Below, in pieces: positions 54,133-62,867 of a DNA stretch of 64,000 nt; position 1 is the stretch's first letter, and each line of letters begins with the position of its first letter. This DNA comes from Paenibacillus sp. FSL M7-0420 (GTDB lineage: Bacteria > Bacillota > Bacilli > Paenibacillales > Paenibacillaceae), in assembly GCF_038002345.1 (NCBI RefSeq), contig NZ_JBBOCJ010000001.1, positions 1,302,001 through 1,366,000 on the forward strand, read 5' to 3'. The notes under the pieces were generated by a model, which saw nothing but the letters and a program-made list of their open reading frames with translations, did no database searches and had not been told where the DNA came from. Position numbers and translations under genes: made by a program.

Positions 54133-55941
54133 ATGAACAGTTATATGGATGTGCGCAAAGCGCATAATGGGATGACTTCAACCATACATTCCCTGTTTGA
54201 GGAACAGGTATTGCGAACGCCAGAAAGCATCGCTCTTCGTTTCGGCGATGATGAGATTTCGTACAGAAATCTGAATGAAGAAGTCAATTGTCTTGCCAAC
54301 CATTTAAGGGAAATGTCAATCAGCCACGGTCATGTCGTCGGAGTATTGTTGAACCGTTCTATGAAAATGATCGTAAGCATACTTGCGATTCTGAAATCCG
54401 GTGCCGCTTATTTGCCGATTGACCCTCAGTATCCACTGGAACGGATTCAATACATGCTTGAAGACAGTCAAGCGAGGCTTCTGATTACCGAGACTTTGTT
54501 CGCTGGCTTAAAGCTGGATATTGAATGCATGTTCATCGATGAGAAGCCATTTGTCCACACTATTATGGAGAATCCCGCAGACATAAACCAACCGGATGAT
54601 CTGGCTTACATTATCTACACTTCAGGTTCAACAGGCAAGCCAAAGGGTGTACTAATCGAACATAGAGCGGTGGTCAATTTTTTTCAGGGAATGAGAGAAG
54701 TTATTGATTTTCAACCTGGAAAGAAAATTCTCGCGGTGACGACGGTATCCTTTGATGTTTTTGTGCTGGAAACACTTTTGCCCTTGACTTGCGGTTTAAA
54801 TGTTGTTATTGCCGGTGAGGCTGAGCAGAACAATCCTAGACTGCTAAGTCATTTCATCTTCAACAATGGCATAGAAATGATTCAGCTAACCCCAACTCGT
54901 GCCCAGTTGCTGGTGAAAGATGAGAAAAATGTGTTTTGCTTAAGAACACTGTCGGAAATAATGATCGGCGGAGAATCATTCTCCCAGATGTTGTTGAACA
55001 AGCTGAAGCAGCTAACACAAGCAAAAATATATAATATGTACGGAGCAACTGAAGCAACGATCTGGGCAACGGTCAGCGATGTAACGCAGCAAAAAATGAT
55101 TGATATTGGCATACCCATCATGAACACCCAGGTATATGTACTGGATGAGGAACTGAACGCAGTCTCCGACAACGAAATTGGTGAGCTATGCATAGCGGGC
55201 AAAGGCTTAGCGAGGGGCTACAATAATCTTCCGGAGCTAACTGAGGGGAAATTCGCAATTAATCCGTTTGCAGCAGGTGAGCGGATGTACCGGACTGGGG
55301 ATTTGGCTAGACGATTGCCTAACGGTAAGCTGGAATGCATCGGCCGGAACGACCATCAATTCAAGCTCAATGGTTTTCAGATAGAATTGGAAGAAATTGA
55401 GTACCACATGTTAAATCATGAAGCGATTAAGCAGGTTGTAGTTGTCGGTAAAGAAAGCAAGGGTTCCCATAAATACTTGTGCGCATATTACATCTCAGAA
55501 TCGCAGCTGAATTCAGCTGAAATTCATGATTATTTGATAGATAAACTGCCTTTAGCGATGATTCCTTCATACTTTATCTGCTTGGACCAGATTCCTGAAA
55601 CACTGTACGGCAAAGTGGATAGAAAAAGATTGCCAGAGCCTGAAACCGCCATTACGCAACCAGATGAGGATTTGCAGCTGGATAATGACAGCATTGAATA
55701 TAAGGTGATTACAATTCTAAATCAAAACATCGAAATACCTGTTAACATAAGCCGCATCGATATCCACGAAGAACTGAAAGAGTACGGGGTGAATTCTATT
55801 GTATTTATAAAGTTTATCGTTGATCTAGAGGCTGAATTCGGCTTCGAATTCGATGATATGAATCTAAGTATTGAGATGCATCCAACGTTGAACAGTATAA
55901 TCTCTTATATCAAAAGTTGTACATTTATGATTCATTTGTAA
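54133..55941 (+). CDS. NRPS protein A-T, predicted Gly
   Basis: This two-domain protein of about 602 residues contains only adenylation (about 15-515) and carrier domains. YTSGSTGKPKGVLIEH near 165, NMYGATEATIW near 302, MYRTGDLARRLP, and LYGKVDRKRLP are visible; A8 reads CIGRNDHQFKLNGFQIE. Hand alignment gives about D-V-L-Q-M-G-M-I-W-K, close to the Gly code D-I-L-Q-L-G-L-I-W-K. The carrier site is EYGVNSIVF, with Asn before the Ser. No C domain is attached, so the loaded amino acid must be taken up in trans; the BtrH-type gene just upstream is the obvious partner. I prefer ATG 54133, because GTG 54118 lies inside the AAGGAG site, although spacing is then long. Confidence 0.88.
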   Translation: MNSYMDVRKAHNGMTSTIHSLFEEQVLRTPESIALRFGDDEISYRNLNEEVNCLANHLREMSISHGHVVGVLLNRSMKMIVSILAILKSGAAYLPIDPQYPLERIQYMLEDSQARLLITETLFAGLKLDIECMFIDEKPFVHTIMENPADINQPDDLAYIIYTSGSTGKPKGVLIEHRAVVNFFQGMREVIDFQPGKKILAVTTVSFDVFVLETLLPLTCGLNVVIAGEAEQNNPRLLSHFIFNNGIEMIQLTPTRAQLLVKDEKNVFCLRTLSEIMIGGESFSQMLLNKLKQLTQAKIYNMYGATEATIWATVSDVTQQKMIDIGIPIMNTQVYVLDEELNAVSDNEIGELCIAGKGLARGYNNLPELTEGKFAINPFAAGERMYRTGDLARRLPNGKLECIGRNDHQFKLNGFQIELEEIEYHMLNHEAIKQVVVVGKESKGSHKYLCAYYISESQLNSAEIHDYLIDKLPLAMIPSYFICLDQIPETLYGKVDRKRLPEPETAITQPDEDLQLDNDSIEYKVITILNQNIEIPVNISRIDIHEELKEYGVNSIVFIKFIVDLEAEFGFEFDDMNLSIEMHPTLNSIISYIKSCTFMIHL

Positions 55942-55977
55942 GCCGCAAGATAAATAAATTTTTGAAGGGTGAGAAGT

Positions 55978-56895
55978 ATGTGTGATAGCATAACGGCTAA
56001 ATATCGGGAAGTGCTGGATTCTTTCATTAAGAAGATTAAAGAAGATAGACTGGTCATTGCCGCAATTCTCGCAGGAAGTCTCTATCATGATAAGGTATGG
56101 AGAAAGTCCGATATTGACCTGATTCTCATTGTTGATGATCCAAAGAAACCGTACAAATTTCACAGCCTTATTGAAAACGATATTATTATTAATACAGGTA
56201 TTTATGACCGTAGCCAATTCAAACGTGAATATGAATCAGCATTGGAGAGCAGCTCGTGGATATTGAAGTCTACTTTGCTGTTCTCCAAGGATGAAACCTT
56301 AAACGACTTACTAGGAAGACTGTCAGTAATAGCTGATAATGATCGCGATCTCCTTTTGCTGAGATATGGAACTTTGTCTGTGGCCGGGCTGGCCAAGTCT
56401 CAAAAATTTCTTTATATCAAGCAAGACCCGCTATACAGCATGTATATGGCCCAAAGGAATCTGGTCAATGAATTGGCGAGTATTGAAGTTCTGCTGAACG
56501 GCGGCGTTCCATTCAGGGAGGTTGTCGATCAAGCGCTCAGCATCCATCCGCAGTTTTTCAATTCGGTTTATACCCAGCTATTGCAACTACACAAAGACGA
56601 GAACGTAATGGACAGCATGTTGCGTCTGATCGAGAGTTACCTTGAAGAAAGAACGATGGTGCTTTTCCGACTAATCTTGGATATCCTTCAGGAAGCCGGA
56701 ATGGAGGTAGCCATGAGCGAAATCCACAGGAAATTGTCTAGAGCGAATATAGACCCGGCGCTCTTGGCGGAAGCATGTGAATGGCTGGTCGAGAAAAAGG
56801 TGATCCAGAAACTATCGTCTCCGGTCAGATTAACAACCAAGAGTAGAATGCAGGTGGACGAAGCTGCTTATTATTACGAGGGAGGCAACCAGTAA
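55978..56895 (+). CDS. Pol-beta superfamily nucleotidyltransferase
   Basis: The 305-residue protein has the nucleotidyltransferase signature AAILAGSLYHDKVWR with the metal-binding KSDIDLILIVDD (about residues 30-55). A helical middle follows. The last about 70 residues (AMSEIHRKLSRA, EWLVEKKVIQKL) look like a winged helix. Such proteins transfer AMP to antibiotics or proteins. It ends 1 bp into the UvrA-like gene, so the two are translationally coupled. Self-resistance by adenylylation is the first guess; a regulatory partner of UvrA is the alternative. ATG 55978 is placed by GAAGGG eight bases upstream. Confidence 0.75.
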   Translation: MCDSITAKYREVLDSFIKKIKEDRLVIAAILAGSLYHDKVWRKSDIDLILIVDDPKKPYKFHSLIENDIIINTGIYDRSQFKREYESALESSSWILKSTLLFSKDETLNDLLGRLSVIADNDRDLLLLRYGTLSVAGLAKSQKFLYIKQDPLYSMYMAQRNLVNELASIEVLLNGGVPFREVVDQALSIHPQFFNSVYTQLLQLHKDENVMDSMLRLIESYLEERTMVLFRLILDILQEAGMEVAMSEIHRKLSRANIDPALLAEACEWLVEKKVIQKLSSPVRLTTKSRMQVDEAAYYYEGGNQ

Positions 56896-59783
56896 TGATC
56901 AAACATATCGAAGTGAAAGGCGCCAGGGAAAATAACCTTAAAAATATTAGTGTGGATATTCCCAAGGATGCTCTCACCGTCGTTACCGGCGTCAGTGGCT
57001 CCGGTAAATCATCGCTTGTGTTTGACGTCATATTCAGCGAAGGTCAGCGGAGGTATCTGGAATCGTTCGGGACCTATGCCCGGAGGTTTACTCCCCTCTT
57101 GAAGAAGCCTGATGTCGATTTTGTGTTCGGGCTGTCTCCGGTACTGGCGATCGAACAGAAGAAAGGGATCCGAAATCCCCGTTCTACGGTCGGCACCATG
57201 ACGGATATAACGGATTATCTCCGGCTGCTGTTTGCATCTCTTGGTGTGGCGGCTTGTCCGCACTGCGGGCATGAATTCTATCCCAAAAAGATTAACCAGA
57301 TTGCCGAGCATATTCTGTCCCTTCCTCATGGGACATCAGTGGAAATTTATGCGCCAGTATATAAAATCTATGGAGAAAAATATACATATTTGTTCGATAC
57401 AATCAGAAAAAAGGGTTATCGTACATTCAGGATCAATGGAGAACTGTTCGATTCAGGGCAAAAGCATATCCTGGATGAGACTAAGGAATATAAGATCGAA
57501 GTTCTAATTGACAAGTTTATTGTGAAGGAGAATATATATAAACAACTAACGGTGGCTATCGAAAGCGCTCTGTTGATTGGGGAAAGATTTGTATGCTTGG
57601 AATTGTCGGGAGAAGCGGTAAACGATACTATACGAGAGACGTTTTTTCGGGAGTTCGGTTGCGCGGAGCATCGTACCCTTGTTGGAGAGCTATTGCCTTA
57701 TTACTTTACACCCAACGACAGCGAAAGTGCATGTATAACTTGCCGTGGTCTTGGGATCTACAAGAAGGCGCAGCCTCATCTTGTCGTGGAAAACTGGAAC
57801 AAGAGCATCAACCAGGGAGCATTGACCAATACTTTCTTTAACATTAAACACCCGTATAAGTACATGCTGCTGTACAGCCTTGCACAGAATTACCATTTCA
57901 GTCTGGATACTGCGTTCAGTGCATTGCCTAAGGAAGCGCAGAATGTGATTTTTTATGGAACCAAAGACCGTAAGATCATGCTGATTCAGCCACCGGGCGC
58001 CACCAGGAAGAGTGCAGAAGAGGGTAAGACCGTCATGTACCAAGGTTTAATAAATGAGCTGGATAAATCGTATAAGGATGCGAGCCGGGAGAACAGGGAA
58101 GGTGATCTTGATAATTCATGGAGCGCCATGGAATATATCTTCAAAAAGCATATGTCTGATCAGATTTGTCCCGATTGCGCTGGAACAAGATTACGCAAAA
58201 CACGTTTAGGTGTCAAGCTCAATTCCAGAAATATCTATGAACTGGGTGAAATGCCTGTCGATGAGTTATATGAGTTCATGATTGCATTACCTATGCCGGA
58301 AGATAAGATTCAGATCGGCGAATCTATTGTCAAAGAGATCACGACTCGGCTCAAGTTACTGATTGACATCGGTGTGCATTACATCAGCCTTAACAGACGT
58401 GGAGATTCGCTCTCTGGAGGAGAAGCACAACGGATCAGGCTGTCCACGCAAATCAGCTCAGGCCTGTCCGGCATGTTATATGTACTTGATGAGCCCAGCA
58501 TTGGACTGCATTCCAGGGATAGCTACAGAGTCATTGACACAATGAAGAAGCTTAGAGATTCGGGAAATACTGTCATCGTAGTTGAACATGATATGGACAC
58601 CATATGCGAAGCCGACAATATTATTGAAATTGGGCCTGGCCCCGGCGAACATGGCGGGCACATTATAGCGCAAGGCAGCGTTCAGGAAATTATGAACGAT
58701 CCGGAATCATTGACCGGGGATTTCATGGCAGGACGCAAAAAAATTCCTGTTCCCGCGTTCAGAAGAATGCCAACAGGCTTTATAAGCATTACAGGGGCCA
58801 AAGAACATAATCTCAAAAATATTGATGTGGACATCCCCTTGGGTGTGCTTGTCTGCGTGACCGGAGTTTCAGGTTCAGGAAAAAGCAGTCTCGTCAACGG
58901 CATTCTATATAAAAAGTTGCATTCACTGTACCGGGATCAACGGATTGTACCGGGAGAACACGAGTCTATCAGCGGTTACGAACATATCAACAACGTAATT
59001 AATATTGATCAATCGCCTATCGGAAAGAACTCCCGTTCTAATCCGGCAACTTACGTTGGGTTCTTCGACCGAATTCGTGAGATGTTTGCCAATACGGAAA
59101 AAGCGAAATCCAGAGGATATGAAGTCGCCTATTTCAGTTCCAACAACAAGGACGGCCGATGCGATGAATGTGCAGGCAATGGTATTCTCGTCACGGAATT
59201 GCAATTCATGCCCGATGTTGAAACAATATGTCCGGTATGTAAGGGAACCGGATTTAGCAAGGATATTCTGGAGATTGAATTCAAGGGGCAAAATATTGCG
59301 CAGGTGTTGAATATGTCCGTGGAGGAAGCAGCCTTCTTCTTTCAGGATCACAAATACATTTTGCACAAATTAAATGTTATGAACGAGTTGGGTCTCGGTT
59401 ATGTCAAGCTGGGACAATCCTCCAGTACGCTTTCTGGAGGCGAAGCACAAAGAATCAAGCTGGCCACAGAACTCGGCAAAATAAAAAAAGGTGCTCACAA
59501 CCTATATATTATGGACGAACCCACAACAGGACTGCACTGGATAGACATAGAACGGTTGTTGATTTGTCTAAATAAGCTCGTAGAGGCGGGGCACACCGTA
59601 TTGGTCATAGAGCACCATATGGATGTGATTAAATCGGCAGATTATATTATTGATGTTGGGCCGGAAGCGGGCCGGAACGGTGGTTATATAGTGGCAACCG
59701 GTACTCCAGAGGAAGTGATACATGTACCGCAGTCATATACCGGGAAATTTCTGGGAAAAGCATTGAACTACAATATTTTTTGA
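56895..59783 (+). CDS. UvrA-like ABC excinuclease subunit, likely self-resistance
   Basis: The 962-residue protein has the full UvrA layout. First ATPase: VTGVSGSGKSSLVFDVIF at about 30-48, later LSGGEAQRIRLSTQ and VLDEPSIGLHSRD. Second: VTGVSGSGKSSLVNGIL near 655, LSGGEAQRIKLATEL and IMDEPTTGLHW. Zinc-type Cys pairs occur at CPHCG (near 117), CITCRG, CPDCAG and CDECAG-CPVCKG. It is close to full UvrA length, not the short UvrA2 form. Housekeeping uvrA normally sits beside uvrB; here it lies inside a biosynthetic operon. UvrA paralogues (DrrC of daunorubicin is the model) protect producers of DNA-binding drugs. It starts 1 bp inside the nucleotidyltransferase gene. Confidence 0.93.
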   Translation: MIKHIEVKGARENNLKNISVDIPKDALTVVTGVSGSGKSSLVFDVIFSEGQRRYLESFGTYARRFTPLLKKPDVDFVFGLSPVLAIEQKKGIRNPRSTVGTMTDITDYLRLLFASLGVAACPHCGHEFYPKKINQIAEHILSLPHGTSVEIYAPVYKIYGEKYTYLFDTIRKKGYRTFRINGELFDSGQKHILDETKEYKIEVLIDKFIVKENIYKQLTVAIESALLIGERFVCLELSGEAVNDTIRETFFREFGCAEHRTLVGELLPYYFTPNDSESACITCRGLGIYKKAQPHLVVENWNKSINQGALTNTFFNIKHPYKYMLLYSLAQNYHFSLDTAFSALPKEAQNVIFYGTKDRKIMLIQPPGATRKSAEEGKTVMYQGLINELDKSYKDASRENREGDLDNSWSAMEYIFKKHMSDQICPDCAGTRLRKTRLGVKLNSRNIYELGEMPVDELYEFMIALPMPEDKIQIGESIVKEITTRLKLLIDIGVHYISLNRRGDSLSGGEAQRIRLSTQISSGLSGMLYVLDEPSIGLHSRDSYRVIDTMKKLRDSGNTVIVVEHDMDTICEADNIIEIGPGPGEHGGHIIAQGSVQEIMNDPESLTGDFMAGRKKIPVPAFRRMPTGFISITGAKEHNLKNIDVDIPLGVLVCVTGVSGSGKSSLVNGILYKKLHSLYRDQRIVPGEHESISGYEHINNVINIDQSPIGKNSRSNPATYVGFFDRIREMFANTEKAKSRGYEVAYFSSNNKDGRCDECAGNGILVTELQFMPDVETICPVCKGTGFSKDILEIEFKGQNIAQVLNMSVEEAAFFFQDHKYILHKLNVMNELGLGYVKLGQSSSTLSGGEAQRIKLATELGKIKKGAHNLYIMDEPTTGLHWIDIERLLICLNKLVEAGHTVLVIEHHMDVIKSADYIIDVGPEAGRNGGYIVATGTPEEVIHVPQSYTGKFLGKALNYNIF

Positions 59784-59803
59784 TATTAAAGGGGGAGTAA
59801 TGA

Positions 59804-60514
59804 TTGACAGAACAAATCGCGCTAATCGACTCCTGTAAGCTTCGGCTACATGAACAATATGAAATCAGACGAGTTGATGAAGTATTCCAATCCCTGCAGA
59901 ACGAGAAAATTTTAAAAAATCCCATAATTGTAGTAAAGATGGAGTTTGGATTAAATTATCTAATTCTTGACGGGGTTCACCGGTTCCTGTCCTTAACAAG
60001 GCTTGGATATACGCAAATTCCCTGTCAAATCCTTGAACAGAAGGACTTCATCCTGCAATCGTGGTCGCATGTTGTTGAATACGGTGATTGGGTGGAAAGT
60101 TTGAGTGATAAAGTGGAGAAATACAACGGCGCTCCGGAAAGTGAAAGTGAGAAAATTAGAATTTGGGTTGGAAATAATCATGACCATCGGGAAATATGGG
60201 CAACGAAATTTCCTCCCTCTTCTATTCATGAGCTGGTTACAGAGTGGAATGAAATAACTAGTCTTTATATTAACAGGTATCCGCTGACACGTGTGGAGCA
60301 TCCTTTCGTGTCAATGGCCGGAGAGAACAAGATTATCGTGCAATATCCGTCATTGCAGTTCGATGAGATTATTCAGCTGGTTAGAGAAGGATGCGTTTTG
60401 CCACCGGGTGTAACCAGATTCATTGTCCATCATAAATTCGAGAACGTGAATATCAGGTTAAGTGAATTGGATAGATCACAGTTTTTGGAAGAAAGCAGTT
60501 TGCAGCTTAAATAA
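59804..60514 (+). CDS. SbnI-like ParB-fold serine kinase
   Basis: The 236-residue protein has a ParB/Srx-type N-terminal domain (VDEVFQSLQNEKIL, NPIIVVKME, LILDGVHRFLSLTRLGY). SbnI of staphyloferrin B has the same fold and length class, and is a free L-serine kinase giving O-phospho-L-serine, the substrate of SbnA. The DGVHR motif sits where SerK/SbnI enzymes have their D-G-x-H-R active-site segment. With SbnA- and SbnB-like proteins in the same operon, a full serine to diaminopropionate route is encoded. TTG start with GGGGGAG seven bases upstream. DNA-binding ParB function is less likely, since it lacks a partner and helix-turn-helix domain. Confidence 0.75.
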   Translation: MTEQIALIDSCKLRLHEQYEIRRVDEVFQSLQNEKILKNPIIVVKMEFGLNYLILDGVHRFLSLTRLGYTQIPCQILEQKDFILQSWSHVVEYGDWVESLSDKVEKYNGAPESESEKIRIWVGNNHDHREIWATKFPPSSIHELVTEWNEITSLYINRYPLTRVEHPFVSMAGENKIIVQYPSLQFDEIIQLVREGCVLPPGVTRFIVHHKFENVNIRLSELDRSQFLEESSLQLK

Positions 60515-60586
60515 AGAAAAAAGATCAGGATGAACATATTTATGGCCGCTTGTCTATCGATTTAACATAACAGGAGGGATAACCGC

Positions 60587-61441
60587 TTGAATATTATTGG
60601 AGTTATCGGTGCAGGGGTCATGGGAAGGGGGGTTGCCCAAACATTGGCGTCCTCTGGCTTTCAGGTAATATTGCTCGATAAGAGTACCGATATTTTACAA
60701 AGTGCGCAAGAGGAAGTTCGCAATAAGCTGCGAATGACAGCAATGTTTAACCGGAATAAGATTCCAAAAGAGGATATGGAGCTGACGTTGGCTCGTATTT
60801 CATATACAACCGAGTATGAGCAATTAGAGCAAGCGGAGTTCATTATTGAAAATGTAACTGAAAACTGGGATGTCAAAAAGGAGGTTTACAACAAGATTGA
60901 TAGGGTTTGTTCTAAAGAGAGCATTTTTGCTGTGAATACCTCATGCCTGCCAATCACACGGATTGCAGCTTTGACCGAAAGACCTGATCGTATAATCGGA
61001 ATTCACTTCATGAATCCGGTGCCTATGATTGCCGCAGTAGAAGCCATCAAAGGCTTTCACACATCCCCAAAAACTATCGAGACCACCCGGGGACTTCTTG
61101 ATCGTATGAATAAGGAAATGATTTTGGTCAATGATTCCCCGGGATTTGTTGCTAATCGTCTTTCACATCTCCTGATGAATGAAGCGGCGTTTGTAGTGCA
61201 GGATGGGGTTGCCAATCCATCTGATGTTGATGATATTTTCAAGAAATGTTATGGACATAAGATGGGCCCCTTGGAAACTGCAGATTTAATCGGATTGGAC
61301 ACTGTCGTTCTGTCATTGAAAGTTTTATACGAAGATTATCAGGATCCTAAATTTCGTTGCTGTCCGTTACTGAAGAAAATGGTGGACGCCGGATTGTTGG
61401 GAAGAAAGTCAGGGAAAGGTTTTTATGATTATGAGACTTAG
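60587..61441 (+). CDS. 3-hydroxyacyl-CoA dehydrogenase (XcnB/ZmaG-like)
   Basis: This 284-residue short-form 3-hydroxyacyl-CoA dehydrogenase has the NAD motif IGVIGAGVMGRGVAQTLASSG at the start, EFIIENVTENWDVKK, NTSCLPITRI, and the catalytic His region IGIHFMNPVPMI. GLLGRKSGKGFYDYET ends the protein. It is adjacent to the ACP and FkbH genes, the trio of the methoxymalonyl/hydroxymalonyl/aminomalonyl-ACP pathways, where it oxidises glyceryl-ACP at C3. TTG start with AGGAGGG nine bases upstream. Confidence 0.92.
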   Translation: MNIIGVIGAGVMGRGVAQTLASSGFQVILLDKSTDILQSAQEEVRNKLRMTAMFNRNKIPKEDMELTLARISYTTEYEQLEQAEFIIENVTENWDVKKEVYNKIDRVCSKESIFAVNTSCLPITRIAALTERPDRIIGIHFMNPVPMIAAVEAIKGFHTSPKTIETTRGLLDRMNKEMILVNDSPGFVANRLSHLLMNEAAFVVQDGVANPSDVDDIFKKCYGHKMGPLETADLIGLDTVVLSLKVLYEDYQDPKFRCCPLLKKMVDAGLLGRKSGKGFYDYET

Positions 61442-61499
61442 CTTGTTTTCGGATAGCAGGGTGTTCTATATCCTTAACTATATTAAAGGAGTGTAATCA

Positions 61500-61748
61500 A
61501 TGGAAAATATGATTAAGGAAAAGACAAAAGCGTTTTTATCAAAATACTTCAAAAAGCGCGAACTGGCAGAGGATGAGGACATTTTTTCTCTGGGTTTTGT
61601 AAACTCACTGTTTGCCATGCAACTGGTCATGTTCATCGAAAAAGAATTTCTTGTAAGGCTTGAGAATGAAGATCTTGATCTGGATAATTTCCGGTCTATT
61701 GACTTGATAGCGGAATTGGTAGAAAAGAAATTGGCCGCTGTTTCATAG
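61500..61748 (+). CDS. Acyl carrier protein for the glyceryl/hydroxymalonyl pathway
   Basis: This 82-residue carrier protein has its attachment site in SLGFVNSLFAMQLVMFIEKEF at Ser42. The GFVNSLFAMQL form, with Asn before Ser, is characteristic of carriers that receive the C3 unit from FkbH-type enzymes (FkbJ, ZmaD). It sits between the dehydrogenase and FkbH genes, with AAAGGAGTG upstream. Confidence 0.92.
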   Translation: MENMIKEKTKAFLSKYFKKRELAEDEDIFSLGFVNSLFAMQLVMFIEKEFLVRLENEDLDLDNFRSIDLIAELVEKKLAAVS

Positions 61749-61775
61749 TGAATTTGTATTGTAGGAGGAGAGGCT

Positions 61776-62861
61776 GTGAACATCCAATTGTTGAATACTC
61801 ACGAAGACCAGACTGTCGTGGAAAAGAAAATCAAATGTGTGGTTTGGGACCTCGATAATACCCTTTGGGAGGGGGTGCTGCTTGAAGATCATGAAGTTGT
61901 GCTGCGCGATAGCATCATCGATATCGTTCAAGAGTTAGACAACCGAGGCATTCTTCAATCTATCTCTAGCAAAAATGATTATGACACAGCAATGAAAAAG
62001 TTGAAAATGTTTCAAATGGATCATTACTTTCTGTATCCTCAGATAAATTGGAATGCAAAATCCTCTTCCATTCAAACGATTAAGGAGCATCTAAACATTG
62101 GCATGGATTCCATTGCATTTGTGGATGATCAGGATTTTGAACTGGATGAAGTCGTTTTCGCCCTTCCTGAAGTTCTATGTATTGGAGCACCAGAAATTCA
62201 TTCAATGTTGGATTATCCAGCTTTGCATCCAAAATTTATTACGGAGGATTCCAAAAACCGCAGATTGTTGTACATAAATGATATACGGCGAAATGAAGCG
62301 GAAGAAAATTATAAAGGAGTTAAAGAAGACTTCCTTGCTTCACTCAAGATGAAGCTTCATATTTCAACCGTGACGGAAAAAGACTTGCAGCGTGTGGAGG
62401 AATTAACTATTCGCACTCACCAGTTGAATACGACAGGCTACACTTATAGCTATGAAGAATTATTGGAGTTTATGCAGTCGGACCAACATCTTCTGCTGAT
62501 TTCCAGTCTTGATGACGCATACGGATCATATGGAAAGATTGGACTTATACTTATTGAAAAAGGAGAAGAAGCTTGGGAAATTAAGCTTTTACTTATGTCT
62601 TGCCGTGTGATGTCCAGAGGTATTGGAACAATTATGCTTTATTTCTTAAGTGTACTGGCTTCCAAGAATAAGGTCAGGCTTGAAGCAGAATTTGTGCCGA
62701 ATGGAAGAAATAGAATGATGTATATTACTTATAAATTTGCAGGTTTCAAAGAGGCGGAGAGCAACGGTGTTATTACCATTTTAAGAAATGATTTGCTCGA
62801 AATTCAACAGTGTCCGGATTACATTCAGCTAACCAGTGACGTTAATTTGCAGGAGAGGTGA
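61776..62861 (+). CDS. FkbH-like HAD-family glyceryl-ACP synthase
   Basis: The 361-residue protein has an N-terminal HAD phosphatase core (CVVWDLDNTLWEGVLLEDHE near residue 27, SSKNDYDTAM, FVDDQDFELDEV). A C-terminal acetyltransferase-like part follows, with VEELTIRTHQLNTTG. FkbH enzymes dephosphorylate 1,3-bisphosphoglycerate and load the glyceryl group on the partner ACP. The Cys used for the glyceryl thioester is not assigned here with certainty; Cys128 in VLCIGAPEIHS fits the family position. GTG start with GGAGGAGAGG upstream. Confidence 0.92.
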   Translation: MNIQLLNTHEDQTVVEKKIKCVVWDLDNTLWEGVLLEDHEVVLRDSIIDIVQELDNRGILQSISSKNDYDTAMKKLKMFQMDHYFLYPQINWNAKSSSIQTIKEHLNIGMDSIAFVDDQDFELDEVVFALPEVLCIGAPEIHSMLDYPALHPKFITEDSKNRRLLYINDIRRNEAEENYKGVKEDFLASLKMKLHISTVTEKDLQRVEELTIRTHQLNTTGYTYSYEELLEFMQSDQHLLLISSLDDAYGSYGKIGLILIEKGEEAWEIKLLLMSCRVMSRGIGTIMLYFLSVLASKNKVRLEAEFVPNGRNRMMYITYKFAGFKEAESNGVITILRNDLLEIQQCPDYIQLTSDVNLQER

Positions 62862-62867
62862 CACTAC

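Noticed and set aside
59804..60514. Chromosome-partitioning ParB protein
   Set aside because: No helix-turn-helix or dimer domain, no ParA or parS nearby; operon context and DGVHR motif fit an SbnI-like kinase better.
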